A stretch of DNA of 64,000 nt from AP-15 sp963777435 (GTDB taxonomy: Bacteria > Pseudomonadota > Alphaproteobacteria > ATCC43930 > CGMCC-115725): the NCBI GenBank assembly GCA_963777435.1, contig CAVZQT010000003.1, positions 1,736,001 to 1,800,000 of the forward strand. The letters run 5' to 3'. The number at the start of each line of letters is the position of its first letter. Positions within the stretch are counted from its first letter, which is position 1. The notes under the pieces are model-generated. The model worked only from the letters and a program-made list of their open reading frames with translations. It had not been told where the DNA came from and ran no database searches. The position numbers and the translations under genes are program-made. Below are positions 16,003 to 24,848 of this stretch, piece after piece.

Positions 16003-16869
16003 ATGGCGGTTCCCTGGTACGATTACAGCGGGCGCCTGTCCCCCCTGAAACTGGTCGTCTTCACCGCGCTGTTCGTCCCGGCGGGATGGGTGCTGTTCGC
16101 GTACGGGTTTGGTCTGCTCGGCGCGCGGCCGCTCACCGAAGCGATCCACCAGATCGGATTGTGGACGATTCGGCTGATATTTCTGGCATTGGCGGTGACC
16201 CCGCTGCGCCAGATCCTGCAGTGGCCGCGGCTGATTCTGGTGCGGCGGATGATCGGGGTCGCCGCCTTTGCTTATGTGCTGATGCATTTCCTGTTCTACG
16301 CCGCGAGCGAGATGTTCGATTTCGCAAAAGTCGCAAGCGAGATCGTGCGCCGCGTATATCTGACGATCGGTTTTGCTGCTCTGCTCGGGCTGGTGGCTTT
16401 GGCCGCCACCTCAACCGACGGGATGATCCGCCGCCTCGGCGGCAAGCAATGGCAGCTCCTGCATCGCCTGGTTTATGCGATCGCGGTGCTCGCCGTCATT
16501 CACTACTGCTTCCAGTCAAAGCTCGATTTGTGGGAGCCAACTGTCATGGCCGGGCTGCTCGCCTGGCTGCTCGGCTATCGGCTGCTGTTGTGGCGCCTCG
16601 GCAAGCGCGGGCATTTGGCATTGCCGTGGGTTGGAGCCCTGAGCCTCGTGGCTGGGATCGGCACCGCATTAGGCGAAGCGCTCTATTTTCGATTGGCCTT
16701 CCATGCCGACTTGGTGCGGGTCCTGAACGCTAATTTCTCGCTGCAGACCGGCATTCGCCCGGCGATCGTCGTAGTCGGGATCGGGCTCGCAATCACCGCC
16801 GCCGGCGCGCTGCGCACACTTACAGCACGTCCAGTGCCGCGCGGGCTGCGGCCGGCCGAGGTCAGGTAA
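16003..16869 (+). CDS. MsrQ-like (YedZ/ferric-reductase-like) heme membrane protein
   Basis: 288 residues with about six to eight membrane helices (for example LVVFTALFVPAGWVLFAY and AAFAYVLMHFLFYAAS). Histidines sit at positions typical of the b-heme cytochrome of the YedZ/MsrQ and ferric reductase-like family: EAIHQIGLWTIR, LMHFLFY, LLHRLVYAIAVLAVIHY. In the methionine-sulfoxide repair system MsrQ passes electrons to the periplasmic molybdoenzyme MsrP. No msrP is adjacent here; instead an unknown periplasmic protein gene precedes it. The C-terminus is longer than typical MsrQ by two helices. The start codon has no obvious ribosome site, which fits translational dependence on the upstream gene. 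The last 8 bases overlap the convergent phnA gene. Confidence 0.78.
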   Translation: MAVPWYDYSGRLSPLKLVVFTALFVPAGWVLFAYGFGLLGARPLTEAIHQIGLWTIRLIFLALAVTPLRQILQWPRLILVRRMIGVAAFAYVLMHFLFYAASEMFDFAKVASEIVRRVYLTIGFAALLGLVALAATSTDGMIRRLGGKQWQLLHRLVYAIAVLAVIHYCFQSKLDLWEPTVMAGLLAWLLGYRLLLWRLGKRGHLALPWVGALSLVAGIGTALGEALYFRLAFHADLVRVLNANFSLQTGIRPAIVVVGIGLAITAAGALRTLTARPVPRGLRPAEVR

Positions 16870-18055
16870 TGCCGTTTAGCGCGTAATCGAAAATGTCGAA
16901 ATTGCGCAGCCGGCGGGTTTCGGCGCGGCCGCGGTACTCGCTGGTCAACGGTCGCGACAGCATGAATGGGACACGCTGCTCGCCCTCGCCGCCATGCGAG
17001 CGCAACCGATGGCCGGCGAGCCCCGACAAATCGTGTTCGGCACGAGCGCCGCCGATCGCAGTGGCGGCATCGCCGAGCACGACAAAATCCGCTTCGAGAT
17101 CGAACGGCAATTCAAAGCGCGCAGCCGCCTCGGCGCGGTCGAAAACTCCGGCGACACCGGGCAATTCGGCAGCCGCCGCCATCATCGCACCCAGTTGCGT
17201 GCTGTTACGGGCATAGACGCGCACAAAAGAACCGAGCGCCCCGTGATGGCGGACAAACGGGTCTGTGATCGGGCAAATTACGCGCGCCGCACCGGCGCCA
17301 AACCGGCTCGTCAATTCGTCCTCGAGAAAGATTACGCCGGGCTTGTCGTTCATGCCGTGATCGGCGGTGAGCGCTACGACCGCCCCGATCTCGACAAACT
17401 GCCTGACCCGTTCGTCGAGCGCGCGATGAAATGCATCGGCCTCGGGATCGCCCGGCGCATGACCGTGCTGCACGTAGTCTGACAAGGAGAGGTACAGAAG
17501 CTGCGCCGCCCCGGACGCCAGCAGCCGCAAACCAGCGTCGAGCACGAACAAGGATAGGTCGCCCGAATACATGTCGGGCCGAGCGCGACCGACCATCGCC
17601 TCGATCTCGGCGTCGGCGCATTCCGACGAGAAGCAGATGCCGTTGAGCCCGCGCCCGAGCATCCGCCGCAACTTGTCCTTGGCGGTAATCGCGGCGGTTG
17701 CGACACCGGCTTGCGACATCAGCCCGAGGATGGTTTCGCTGCGCATCAGCCGGTCATCGGTGATCATCACCTCCTGCCCGGTGTTGCGGTCAAGATAATA
17801 GTTGCCCGCGATACCGTGCACCGCCGGCGGCGCCCCGGTCACGATCGAGACATTGTTCGGGTTGGTAAAAGTCGGCATAACAGCGTTCGCGATCCCGAGC
17901 CAACCCTCGCGGGCAAACCCTGCAATATTCGGCAAAACGCCGTCGCCGATCCCGCGCTCGACATAGGCCGGATCAAACCCGTCAACACAAATCACCACAA
18001 CCGGCCGTTCCGGCTTCCGGTACCGCCGCCCATTCAACTCGATCGTCTGCACCAT
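16862..18055 (-). CDS. phnA: Phosphonoacetate hydrolase (alkaline phosphatase superfamily)
   Basis: 397 residues from the ATG at 18055, with GGAGG upstream; the frame runs further upstream antisense to the SDR gene but is not protein-like there. Metal and catalytic residues match the PhnA group: VVVICVDGFDPAY (Asp), the Thr nucleophile in PTFTNPNN, LSDYVQHGHAPG (Asp and His), TADHGMN (Asp-His) and a late LRSHGG. The enzyme cleaves the C-P bond of phosphonoacetate to acetate and phosphate. No 2-aminoethylphosphonate genes (phnW, phnY aldehyde dehydrogenase) are close, and no Pho box was seen upstream. It is divergent from an SDR and a TauD-like dioxygenase gene, which may process related compounds. 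Good family match. Confidence 0.88.
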   Translation of the reverse strand: MVQTIELNGRRYRKPERPVVVICVDGFDPAYVERGIGDGVLPNIAGFAREGWLGIANAVMPTFTNPNNVSIVTGAPPAVHGIAGNYYLDRNTGQEVMITDDRLMRSETILGLMSQAGVATAAITAKDKLRRMLGRGLNGICFSSECADAEIEAMVGRARPDMYSGDLSLFVLDAGLRLLASGAAQLLYLSLSDYVQHGHAPGDPEADAFHRALDERVRQFVEIGAVVALTADHGMNDKPGVIFLEDELTSRFGAGAARVICPITDPFVRHHGALGSFVRVYARNSTQLGAMMAAAAELPGVAGVFDRAEAAARFELPFDLEADFVVLGDAATAIGGARAEHDLSGLAGHRLRSHGGEGEQRVPFMLSRPLTSEYRGRAETRRLRNFDIFDYALNGIT

Positions 18056-18163
18056 CTCCGCGCCTCCAGCATGATTATCGCCTGCAAGCGGCTGGAGCGC
18101 ACGCGCGATAAGCTGGTATCGTGCGCCGGGGACAACCGGTTCTGCAGCAGGAGAACAGCAGCG

Positions 18164-18919
18164 ATGAATTCTAACGGCAAAGTGGCGCTCGTGACCGGCG
18201 GGGGCAGCGGCATCGGCAAGGCTTCGGCATTGGCGCTGGCACGGGAAGGATTTGCGGTCGTCGTTGCCGGGCGCCGGCCGGAGCCACTGCAGGCGGTGGT
18301 CGGCGAGGTCGAAAGCATGCAGGGCAAGGCGCTCGGCGTGCCAACCGATGTCAGCAACCCGGATTCGGTGCGCGCCCTCTTCGCCAAGACCAAGGAGACC
18401 TTTGGCCGGCTCGATGTGCTGTTCAACAATGCCGGGTTTGGCGCCGCCGCACCAATCGAGGAATTGCCGTTCGAGCGCTGGCAGGCGGTGGTCGGCTCGA
18501 TCCTGACCGGCTCGTTTCTGTGCACCCAGGAAGCCTTCAAGATCATGAAGGAGCAAAAGCCGATGGGCGGCCGCATCATCAACAACGGCTCGATCTCGGC
18601 GCATGTGCCGCGGCCGAACTCGGTCGCCTACACCTCGTGCAAGCATGCGATCACCGGGCTGACGAAATCGACCTCGCTCGACGGCCGCAAATACGACATC
18701 GCCTGCGGCCAGATCGATGTCGGCAATGCGCTGACCGAGATGACCCAGCGCATGCAACGCGGCGTCCCGCAGGCGAACGGCACGGTCATCGAAGAACCGA
18801 CAATGGACGTGCAAAATGTCGCGCACGCCATCGTGTTTATGGCGACCGTGACCCCCGAAGCGAATGTCCAATTCCTGACTGTGATGGCGACCAAGATGCC
18901 GTTTGTCGGCCGCGGTTGA
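18164..18919 (+). CDS. Short-chain dehydrogenase/reductase
   Basis: 251 residues from the ATG at 18164, with AGGAGAAC upstream. A classical SDR: the TGGGSGIGKA cofactor loop near the N-terminus, NNAG in LFNNAGFG, NNGSISAHVP carrying the catalytic Ser, and the YTSCK active-site Tyr/Lys. The Arg-Arg pair after the second strand (VAGRRPE) suggests NADP(H) preference. The C-terminal QIDVGNALTEM region is typical of a subgroup annotated as SDR oxidoreductases of unknown substrate. It is followed 97 bases later by the TauD-like dioxygenase gene on the same strand, and is divergent from phnA across a ~108-base promoter region. Confidence 0.9.
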   Translation: MNSNGKVALVTGGGSGIGKASALALAREGFAVVVAGRRPEPLQAVVGEVESMQGKALGVPTDVSNPDSVRALFAKTKETFGRLDVLFNNAGFGAAAPIEELPFERWQAVVGSILTGSFLCTQEAFKIMKEQKPMGGRIINNGSISAHVPRPNSVAYTSCKHAITGLTKSTSLDGRKYDIACGQIDVGNALTEMTQRMQRGVPQANGTVIEEPTMDVQNVAHAIVFMATVTPEANVQFLTVMATKMPFVGRG

Positions 18920-19016
18920 CGTCGGCCGTCGCTCTCGCTGCACCGAGCAATCTCGGACATTATGCCTCAGCCGCCTTCGGGTTGGTGCACGGGCACATAA
19001 AGGAGGGAACCAGCCG

Positions 19017-19853
19017 ATGAATTACACGATAACGCCGCTGACCCCGCACACCGGCGCCGAAGTGCGCGGCATCGATCTGAACCACGGCGTCGACGGTGAA
19101 ACCCGCGCCGCGCTAAACCGCGCCTTTGCCGATCACCATGTGCTGGTGGTCCGCGACCAGCAATTCACCCCGCCGCAATTCATCGCCGCCGCGCAGGTTT
19201 TTGGCGAGCTGTTTCAGCACGACAAGCGTGAGATGCACGTGCCGGGCTACCCCCAGATTTATTATGTCTCGAACGAGCAGACGGTGCCGGGCAAGCGCTA
19301 TATCTCGGGCGAGACCTTTCACACCGATCATTCCAATCACCCGGCCCCGCCCAAGGCGACAATGCTGTTCCCGGTGTCATTGCCGAGCCATGGCGGCGAC
19401 ACGCAATACGTCAATATGCACGAGGCGTATGATGATCTGCCCGACGCCACCAAGGAGCGGATCGATCCGCTGAAGGCGGTGCATGTCTATCTGAGCAAAT
19501 ACAGCCCGCGCGAACTGCGCCCATTGAGCGAGGACAGCGCCCGCCAGGTGCCCCCGCCGGGGATCCACCCGCTGGTCCGCACCCATCCCGAAAACGGTCG
19601 GAAGGCGCTTTATCTGAACCCGGTGCGGATCGAGGGGATCGTCGGCATGGAGGACCAAGAAGCGCTCGATCTCGTTGCCGGGCTGATGCAGCACGCGATC
19701 CAAGCCAAATACGAGTACCGCCACCAATGGCGTTACGGCGACTTTGTGATCTGGGACAATCGCAGCGTCATTCACAAGGCCAATCCCGATTACGACATGA
19801 ACGAGCGGCGCTACCTCTATCGGATGATGCTGAAAGGCGAGCGGCCGGTCTAA
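19017..19853 (+). CDS. TauD/TfdA-family Fe(II)/2-oxoglutarate dioxygenase
   Basis: 278 residues, start at the ATG at 19017 with an excellent AAGGAGGG site. The double-stranded beta-helix signature is complete: HxD in ETFHTDHS, the distal His in RSVIHKA, and a 2-oxoglutarate-binding Arg in the RRYLYRMM tail. The family hydroxylates substrates such as taurine, alkyl sulfates, 2,4-D or phosphonates, often releasing an aldehyde. The neighbours are an SDR upstream and an epoxide-hydrolase-like gene downstream on the same strand, with phnA divergent. An organosulfur or organophosphonate substrate is possible but not shown. Confidence 0.9.
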   Translation: MNYTITPLTPHTGAEVRGIDLNHGVDGETRAALNRAFADHHVLVVRDQQFTPPQFIAAAQVFGELFQHDKREMHVPGYPQIYYVSNEQTVPGKRYISGETFHTDHSNHPAPPKATMLFPVSLPSHGGDTQYVNMHEAYDDLPDATKERIDPLKAVHVYLSKYSPRELRPLSEDSARQVPPPGIHPLVRTHPENGRKALYLNPVRIEGIVGMEDQEALDLVAGLMQHAIQAKYEYRHQWRYGDFVIWDNRSVIHKANPDYDMNERRYLYRMMLKGERPV

Positions 19854-19892
19854 TTGCTACTGGCGCCCGGCGCTAAGTCCGCGAGATTTGAA

Positions 19893-20879
19893 ATGAGCGA
19901 ACTGACTCACCGAAATGTCGCGGCCAATGGCGTCAACCTGCATATCGTCGAGCAGGGACACGGGCCACTGGTGCTGTTGTGCCACGGCTTTCCCGAATCC
20001 TGGTATTCGTGGCGGCATCAATTGGCGGCGCTCGCCGAGGCCGGTTTCCACGCGGTCGCTTGTGACATGCGCGGCTACGGCCAAACCGACCGCCCCGAAG
20101 CGATCGATCAGTACACTCTGCTGCATCTGGTCGGTGACGCCGTCGGCCTGCTCGATGCACTGGGCGAGGAATATGCGGTGATTGCCGGGCATGATTGGGG
20201 GGCACCGGTGGCGTGGTACGCCGCTCTAATGCGCCCGGATCGCTTTCGCGGCGTGATCGGACTGAGCGTGCCGTTCCTGCCGCGCGGGCCGGTGCGGCCG
20301 ACCACTGTCATGCCGCAGACCGATGATGCGGTGTTTTATCAGCTCTATTTCCAGGCTCCAGGCGTCGCCGAGGCGGAGTTCGAGCGCGACGTTCGTCAGA
20401 CAATTCGCGGCATCCTGTTCGCGAATTCGGGAGACAACCCGTATCAGGTGCCGAGCGAGCAAGTCGGCATGGTGCCGCGAGCCGGGGGCCTTGTCGCGCG
20501 CTGGCAGAGTATACTGGCCAATCCTGCGACACTGCCAGCCTGGCTCAGCGAAGCTGATGTCGATTGCTTTGCGGCCGAGTTTGCGCGCACTGGGTTTCGC
20601 GGCGGGCTGAACTATTACCGCAATATCGACCGCAACTGGGAATTATTGGCGCCGTTCGCCGGAGCGAAAGTGGCTGTTCCCGCTCTTTACGTTGCCGGCG
20701 ACCGCGATCTCGTCATGGCGTTTCGTGGCATGGACCAGATCGTCGCCAACCTCGGACATTTCGCGCCGAAGTTGACGCGCACAATGATCCTGCCGGGATG
20801 CGGGCACTGGACGCAGCAGGAGCGGCCGGCGGAGGTCAATACCGCGATGATCGAATTCCTCCGCGGCCTGCAGAGCTGA
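19893..20879 (+). CDS. Epoxide-hydrolase-type alpha/beta hydrolase
   Basis: 328 residues from the ATG at 19893; a TTG 39 bases upstream is in frame but lies right against the preceding stop. Epoxide-hydrolase features are clear: the oxyanion motif LCHGFPESWYSW, DMRGYGQTD, an Asp nucleophile in GHDWGAPVAW, an acid in VAGDRDLVM and the base His in CGHWTQQERP. A cap domain with FYQLYFQAPGVAE holds candidate ring-opening tyrosines. Such enzymes add water to epoxides through an Asp ester intermediate. It is co-directional with and 39 bases after the TauD-like dioxygenase gene, probably in one transcript. Confidence 0.88.
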   Translation: MSELTHRNVAANGVNLHIVEQGHGPLVLLCHGFPESWYSWRHQLAALAEAGFHAVACDMRGYGQTDRPEAIDQYTLLHLVGDAVGLLDALGEEYAVIAGHDWGAPVAWYAALMRPDRFRGVIGLSVPFLPRGPVRPTTVMPQTDDAVFYQLYFQAPGVAEAEFERDVRQTIRGILFANSGDNPYQVPSEQVGMVPRAGGLVARWQSILANPATLPAWLSEADVDCFAAEFARTGFRGGLNYYRNIDRNWELLAPFAGAKVAVPALYVAGDRDLVMAFRGMDQIVANLGHFAPKLTRTMILPGCGHWTQQERPAEVNTAMIEFLRGLQS

Positions 20880-20942
20880 TGCTCCCGAGCTGATTGGGCG
20901 GGGCGAATTCAGCCGAGTTTCGTCCCCCAGACCATTCGGCGG

Positions 20943-22187
20943 CTATTCGGCGGCGGCGCGCACCGGCTCGCGGCGATCAGGCATGTAATCGACGCTGACC
21001 GGCTGGTTGGTTTCGAACGGGCTCTTGAGGTCGAATTCCTTGGCCATCTCACGCAGTGCCGGAAACACCTCCTGCCCCAACAGGCGGATGCACGTCCTGG
21101 CGTCCTCATTCGTGACGTTGCCGTCATTGCCCCAGATGCCGAGAATGCCGGGCCGCGTCTCTTCGAGCAGGATGCGCAATTTGGCAATCACCTGCTTTGG
21201 CGTCCCGGCGATGATCATCAGATCCTCGAGCTGTTTTTCGAGCTCGGGGCGGTAGCGCGGGTTCTTCGACCGGCCGGTGGCGAACTCGACAAAGGCGCGG
21301 CGGTTTTCGGGACTGCTGTAGCCCGATGGCGTGCTCCACACCGGATGGGCAAGGCCGGTAAACTCGCCCTGCATCCACCGGAATTGAGCCGCGTTGGCGA
21401 GCGCCTTTTCCTCGGTCTCGGCGACGTGGATCTGCTTTAGCATCCCGTGATAGTCGGGGCCCGGGGTATAGCCGGCCTCGACCGCGACCTTGTCGTAGAT
21501 CTGCCAGATCTGCTTCGTGCGCTCGATCGGGGTGTTGAGTGCCACATAGGGATAGCCGCGCTGCGCCGCCCAGACGATCGTCTCGGGGCTGATGACGCCG
21601 GGGATCCACACCCGCGGATGCGGCTTTTGCAACGGCACCGCCCACGGATTGACGACGCGGTGCTGGTAATGCGTGCCTTCCCAGCGGAACGGCCCTTCGC
21701 GCGTCCACGCCGCGACGATCAAATCGTGCGCCTCCTGGAAGCGTTCGCGGTTGTAGGCTGGGCTGACCCCGGTCGCGAGCTGTTCCTGGCCGCCGCCGCG
21801 GACAAAGCCGGAAACGAGCCGGCCTTTCGAAATCATGTCGATCATCGACAATTCTTCGGCGAGCCGCACCGGGTTCTCGGCCAAGGGCAGCGGATTGCCG
21901 AGCAAGATGATCTTGGCTTCCTTTGTGACCGCGGCGAGGATCGACGCAAAGATGTTGCACTTCGCTTGCATGCAGAACGGCGCATTGTGGTGCTCGTTCA
22001 GCATAAAGCCGTCGATGCCCGTCTCCTCGGCATAAATGTAATGCTCAAGATATTCGTTATAGAGCCGGCTTCCGGCGACCGGATCGAAGTATTTGTTGGA
22101 GAACATCAGCGCCGTGGCCCCGAATTTCAGGCCCTCATCGGCGGGATAGGCCGACATCGGCTGCTCGGTGAAATACATCAATTGCAT
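20943..22187 (-). CDS. LLM-class flavin-dependent oxidoreductase (luciferase-like)
   Basis: 414 residues from an ATG with GGGAGA upstream. It is a bacterial-luciferase-like TIM barrel: GIDGFMLNEHHNAPF with the conserved EHH, LLGNPLPLAENPVRLAEE split over strand and helix, LVSGFVRGGG, then HPRVWIPG and a late GTPKQV. These enzymes use reduced FMN supplied by a partner flavin reductase to oxygenate substrates such as sulfonates, alkanes or chelators. No flavin reductase gene is adjacent. It stands alone on the minus strand, convergent with the epoxide-hydrolase gene. Confidence 0.9.
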   Translation of the reverse strand: MQLMYFTEQPMSAYPADEGLKFGATALMFSNKYFDPVAGSRLYNEYLEHYIYAEETGIDGFMLNEHHNAPFCMQAKCNIFASILAAVTKEAKIILLGNPLPLAENPVRLAEELSMIDMISKGRLVSGFVRGGGQEQLATGVSPAYNRERFQEAHDLIVAAWTREGPFRWEGTHYQHRVVNPWAVPLQKPHPRVWIPGVISPETIVWAAQRGYPYVALNTPIERTKQIWQIYDKVAVEAGYTPGPDYHGMLKQIHVAETEEKALANAAQFRWMQGEFTGLAHPVWSTPSGYSSPENRRAFVEFATGRSKNPRYRPELEKQLEDLMIIAGTPKQVIAKLRILLEETRPGILGIWGNDGNVTNEDARTCIRLLGQEVFPALREMAKEFDLKSPFETNQPVSVDYMPDRREPVRAAAE

Positions 22188-22407
22188 GCACGTTTCTCCC
22201 GTCTCCGGCGTTGCCGCACGTTACCCGCCGCGGCAGGCGAAGTCTGTCACAATTTCCGCCGGCCGTGCGTGATTTTTGGCCCTCGACCGCAAGGCGTGGC
22301 TTCGACGCGGCGGTCAAAATGCATTACTTAGTATCCCATCCCTCCGGGTCGGCTTGGGGGTGGGTAGCGGCCATTGGGATCGAGCTACAAACCCACAGCT
22401 CGCGCCA

Positions 22408-23046
22408 TCAGCCGCCATTGAGCCATCTTGGACCGCTGACGAACGGACTGTGCCGAAGATAAAACCGCAGGAGACGGTCCGCATCTCGCGCAATGCCGAT
22501 CCTGATGCTCTGCCCGATTTCGCCGGGTTCGTGGTCACCGCGTCCGAGCCGTAGAGGGCCTTCTCGGCAAAGATCAAGCCCATCGAGCCCAAGATCAACC
22601 CGCAACGCCGCGGTGAGCCTTCCTGGTCCTCGCGCCAAGTCGCGCAGGCGCTCGATGCCGCGATTTTGCTGCGTGATCGGGATGCCTTCGAGTGGCTCAA
22701 GCGCCCTGATCAGGACGCCGGCTCCGATCCCCGGCATCTCGCTCGAGACATTCAGCATGTACGAGCTGCCGTAGGCGAGATAAACGTAGGCGTGCCCACG
22801 CTCGAGAAACAGCGAATGATTACGCCGAGTGATCCCCTGATAGGCGTGCCCGGCGGTGTCGCCGACAACATATGCCTCAGTCTCAACGATACGACCGCTG
22901 GCAGCGCCTTCGGGCAACTCCCGCACCAATATTTTGCCAATGAGATAGCGGGCGAGAGAAACCGTATCGGTCGGCAATTCCGAGCGAGCGAGCAGCGGAT
23001 GAACAGCCTCAGGGCGACCAGGTTTTAGGGGATCCGCTCGACCCAT
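22408..23046 (-). CDS. mpg: DNA-3-methyladenine glycosylase (AAG/MPG family)
   Basis: 212 residues. The family signature runs from LARYLIGKILVRE through GRIVETEAYVVGDTAGHAYQG (the catalytic Glu is the first in ETEAY) to the DNA-intercalation segment AYVYLAYGSSYMLNV and the GPGRLTAAL loop. The enzyme excises alkylated purines such as 3-methyladenine and hypoxanthine in base-excision repair. Its ATG at 23046 lies inside the last 22 bases of the upstream SnoaL-like gene, so expression is probably coupled. Length and motifs are normal for bacterial AAG proteins. Confidence 0.92.
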   Translation of the reverse strand: MGRADPLKPGRPEAVHPLLARSELPTDTVSLARYLIGKILVRELPEGAASGRIVETEAYVVGDTAGHAYQGITRRNHSLFLERGHAYVYLAYGSSYMLNVSSEMPGIGAGVLIRALEPLEGIPITQQNRGIERLRDLARGPGRLTAALRVDLGLDGLDLCREGPLRLGRGDHEPGEIGQSIRIGIARDADRLLRFYLRHSPFVSGPRWLNGG

Positions 23047-23405
23047 TGCGCGCGCGAAGGTCCGGGCTCGAACGGATCGCCAAAATACTGGGTCTCGCGG
23101 GCCACCTTCCCATCGAGGAACTCCATGATGCTCACGGTGTAAGACGGCCGCCCATCATAGGTTAGGACATATTCGGTGACCCAGAGGTCGCCCGCGCCGG
23201 TTATCCGCCGCACTGTGAAGCGCTTCCGGTTCGGCTGTGCGGCGCGAGACGACTGGATCTTCCGCCGGCCGCGGATGCGCTCGTCCGATTGCGGATATTC
23301 GAGCACCGCATCCTCTCGGTAAATCTGGTGCTCCGCCTCGAAGTCGTTCGCGTCGGAGGCAGCCCAGTGGCGTTCCAGAGCCGCTCGAATGTCTAGGCCT
23401 TCCAT
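23025..23405 (-). CDS. SnoaL-like/NTF2-fold protein
   Basis: 126 residues from the ATG at 23405, with CAAGGAG upstream. The NTF2-like fold is indicated by an N-terminal helix ending in Asp/Asn-rich turns (RHWAASDANDFEAEHQIYREDAVLEYPQ, described as helix-turn-strand), an ERIRGRRKI segment, and a C-terminal strand with the ARETQYFGDPF motif common in nuclear-transport-factor-2 family proteins. Members are small enzymes (isomerases, cyclases) or ligand-binding accessory proteins. It overlaps the mpg start by 22 bases. The substrate is unknown. Confidence 0.82.
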   Translation of the reverse strand: MEGLDIRAALERHWAASDANDFEAEHQIYREDAVLEYPQSDERIRGRRKIQSSRAAQPNRKRFTVRRITGAGDLWVTEYVLTYDGRPSYTVSIMEFLDGKVARETQYFGDPFEPGPSRAQWVERIP

Positions 23406-23644
23406 ATCAAATCTCCTTGAGCATCGCCGTCGATGCGGAGCCGCTCGTACCACGCGCCCGGCCTGGAACAGCGCCTTCAGTTGGGCAGGAGAGCCATTCC
23501 CAGCACAGGCTGATGGGCCGGAAAAACGACACCGGCCGTAGCTGTGGAGTACCAAGTGGCATCTTTTGAGCACCGGCGCTAGCGGCGGCCGTTCCGGCAG
23601 GCTACCATCGCTCGGGACGCGGATGAAATTTCCGGGAGGGGGCG

Positions 23645-24571
23645 ATGAAGGCAGTGCTGCTGAAGGGGCATGGCGGGCCCGAAATGCTGCAATTGTGGGA
23701 GGCGCCTGACCCGGTGGCAGGACCCGGCGAGGTCGTCGTTGACATTCATGCAGCGAGCGTCAATGCCGCCGATTACAAGGTGCGGCTGGGCAGCGGCGGT
23801 TATAGCAACCTCAAGCTCCCGCATATTCTCGGCCGCGATTTTTCGGGTGTTGTTGCGGCACTCGGGCAGGGGGTCAGCGATTTCAAAATCGGTGACGCGG
23901 TGTTCGGGGTCACCGATCAGGGCATAGAAGGTTGCTATGCCGAAAAGCTCGCCATCAAGGCGGCGATCATCGCCAAAAAACCGGATCGGCTCGGCCATGC
24001 CGAAGCGGCGGCACTGGGCCTGACCAGCCTGACGGCGTTGTGGGCGGTCGAAGACACCGCCAAATTGCGCAGTGGCGAGACCATCCTGATCCAGGGCGGG
24101 GCCGGCGGCGTTGCCGGCTTTGCGATCCAATTGTCGAAATATCTCGGCGCCACGGTGGTGACGACGGCGAGCGCCCGCAACCACGAGTATGTCAAGAGCC
24201 TCGGCGCCGACCGCGCCATCGACTACAACGCGCAGGATTTCACCAAGGTAGTCAGCGACGTCGATGTCGTATTCGACACCGTCGGCGGCGAGGTTCAGGT
24301 GCGCTCCTATGACGTGCTGAAACCAGATGGCCGGCTGGTGTGGATCGCCGCGGCACCCGCGGGCTTTCAGCCGAGCCGAAAGGACGTGCAGGTATTGCGC
24401 CCCAACGTCACCCGCGACCGCGCCCATCTCGAACGCATGATCGAGCTCTACGACAAGGGCGCGGTGTGGCCGCCCAACATCGTCCGCTACAATCTGGCCG
24501 ATGCCGCCGAGGCGCATCGGGTCAGTGAAGGCCGCCACCTGCAGGGCAAACTTGTGCTGATGGTGCGCTGA
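23645..24571 (+). CDS. Zinc-independent quinone oxidoreductase (MDR family)
   Basis: 308 residues. A medium-chain dehydrogenase/reductase of the QOR type: MKAVLLKGHGGPEML, a catalytic-domain segment AASVNAADYKVR, GRDFSGVVAALG, and the nucleotide-binding turn QGGAGGVAGFAIQL. Zinc-ligand cysteines are absent. A serine/arginine-rich loop after the second Rossmann strand (TTASARNHEYV) favours NADPH. It would reduce quinones or enones. An ATG with GGGAGGGGGCG upstream gives the start. It is transcribed alone and divergent from the SnoaL/mpg pair. Confidence 0.9.
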   Translation: MKAVLLKGHGGPEMLQLWEAPDPVAGPGEVVVDIHAASVNAADYKVRLGSGGYSNLKLPHILGRDFSGVVAALGQGVSDFKIGDAVFGVTDQGIEGCYAEKLAIKAAIIAKKPDRLGHAEAAALGLTSLTALWAVEDTAKLRSGETILIQGGAGGVAGFAIQLSKYLGATVVTTASARNHEYVKSLGADRAIDYNAQDFTKVVSDVDVVFDTVGGEVQVRSYDVLKPDGRLVWIAAAPAGFQPSRKDVQVLRPNVTRDRAHLERMIELYDKGAVWPPNIVRYNLADAAEAHRVSEGRHLQGKLVLMVR

Positions 24572-24848
24572 CCGTCACGGCGGCATGGACTGTCCTCGGT
24601 AACTCACGGCGCGTTCCGGAGAAAGGGTCCGAAATCGGGTCACACGCAAATCGTCAATCCGGGATGCCCGCCGGCGCAGGCCCGGAATTTATAAAAGCGG
24701 CGCTACTCACAGGTTCCGCTACGTCGGTTTCATGTTTCCGGACTCACGGGTTGCCCGCGCCCCGGAATGACACTTTTTGGGGTTTCTCTCACACACTCTT
24801 TAGCGGGAACGCAGGAAATTCTTGTCCAACACTTCGATGGAGAGAAAA
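24572..24848. other. Intergenic region, no gene seen
   Basis: About 280 bases precede the NTF2-like gene. Two related stretches, around 24670-24690 and 24750-24770, each contain CCCGG-AAT with neighbouring GCCCGC-type runs and may be remnants of a dispersed repeat. A 12-base string, GGCGCTACTCAC, is also found in the 36-bp repeat near 4151. Nothing coding was recognised. Confidence 0.35.

Noticed and set aside
18056..18943. Upstream extension of the phnA frame antisense to the SDR gene
   Set aside because: His/Arg-rich non-protein-like sequence; the ATG at 18055 has a ribosome site and matches the family start.
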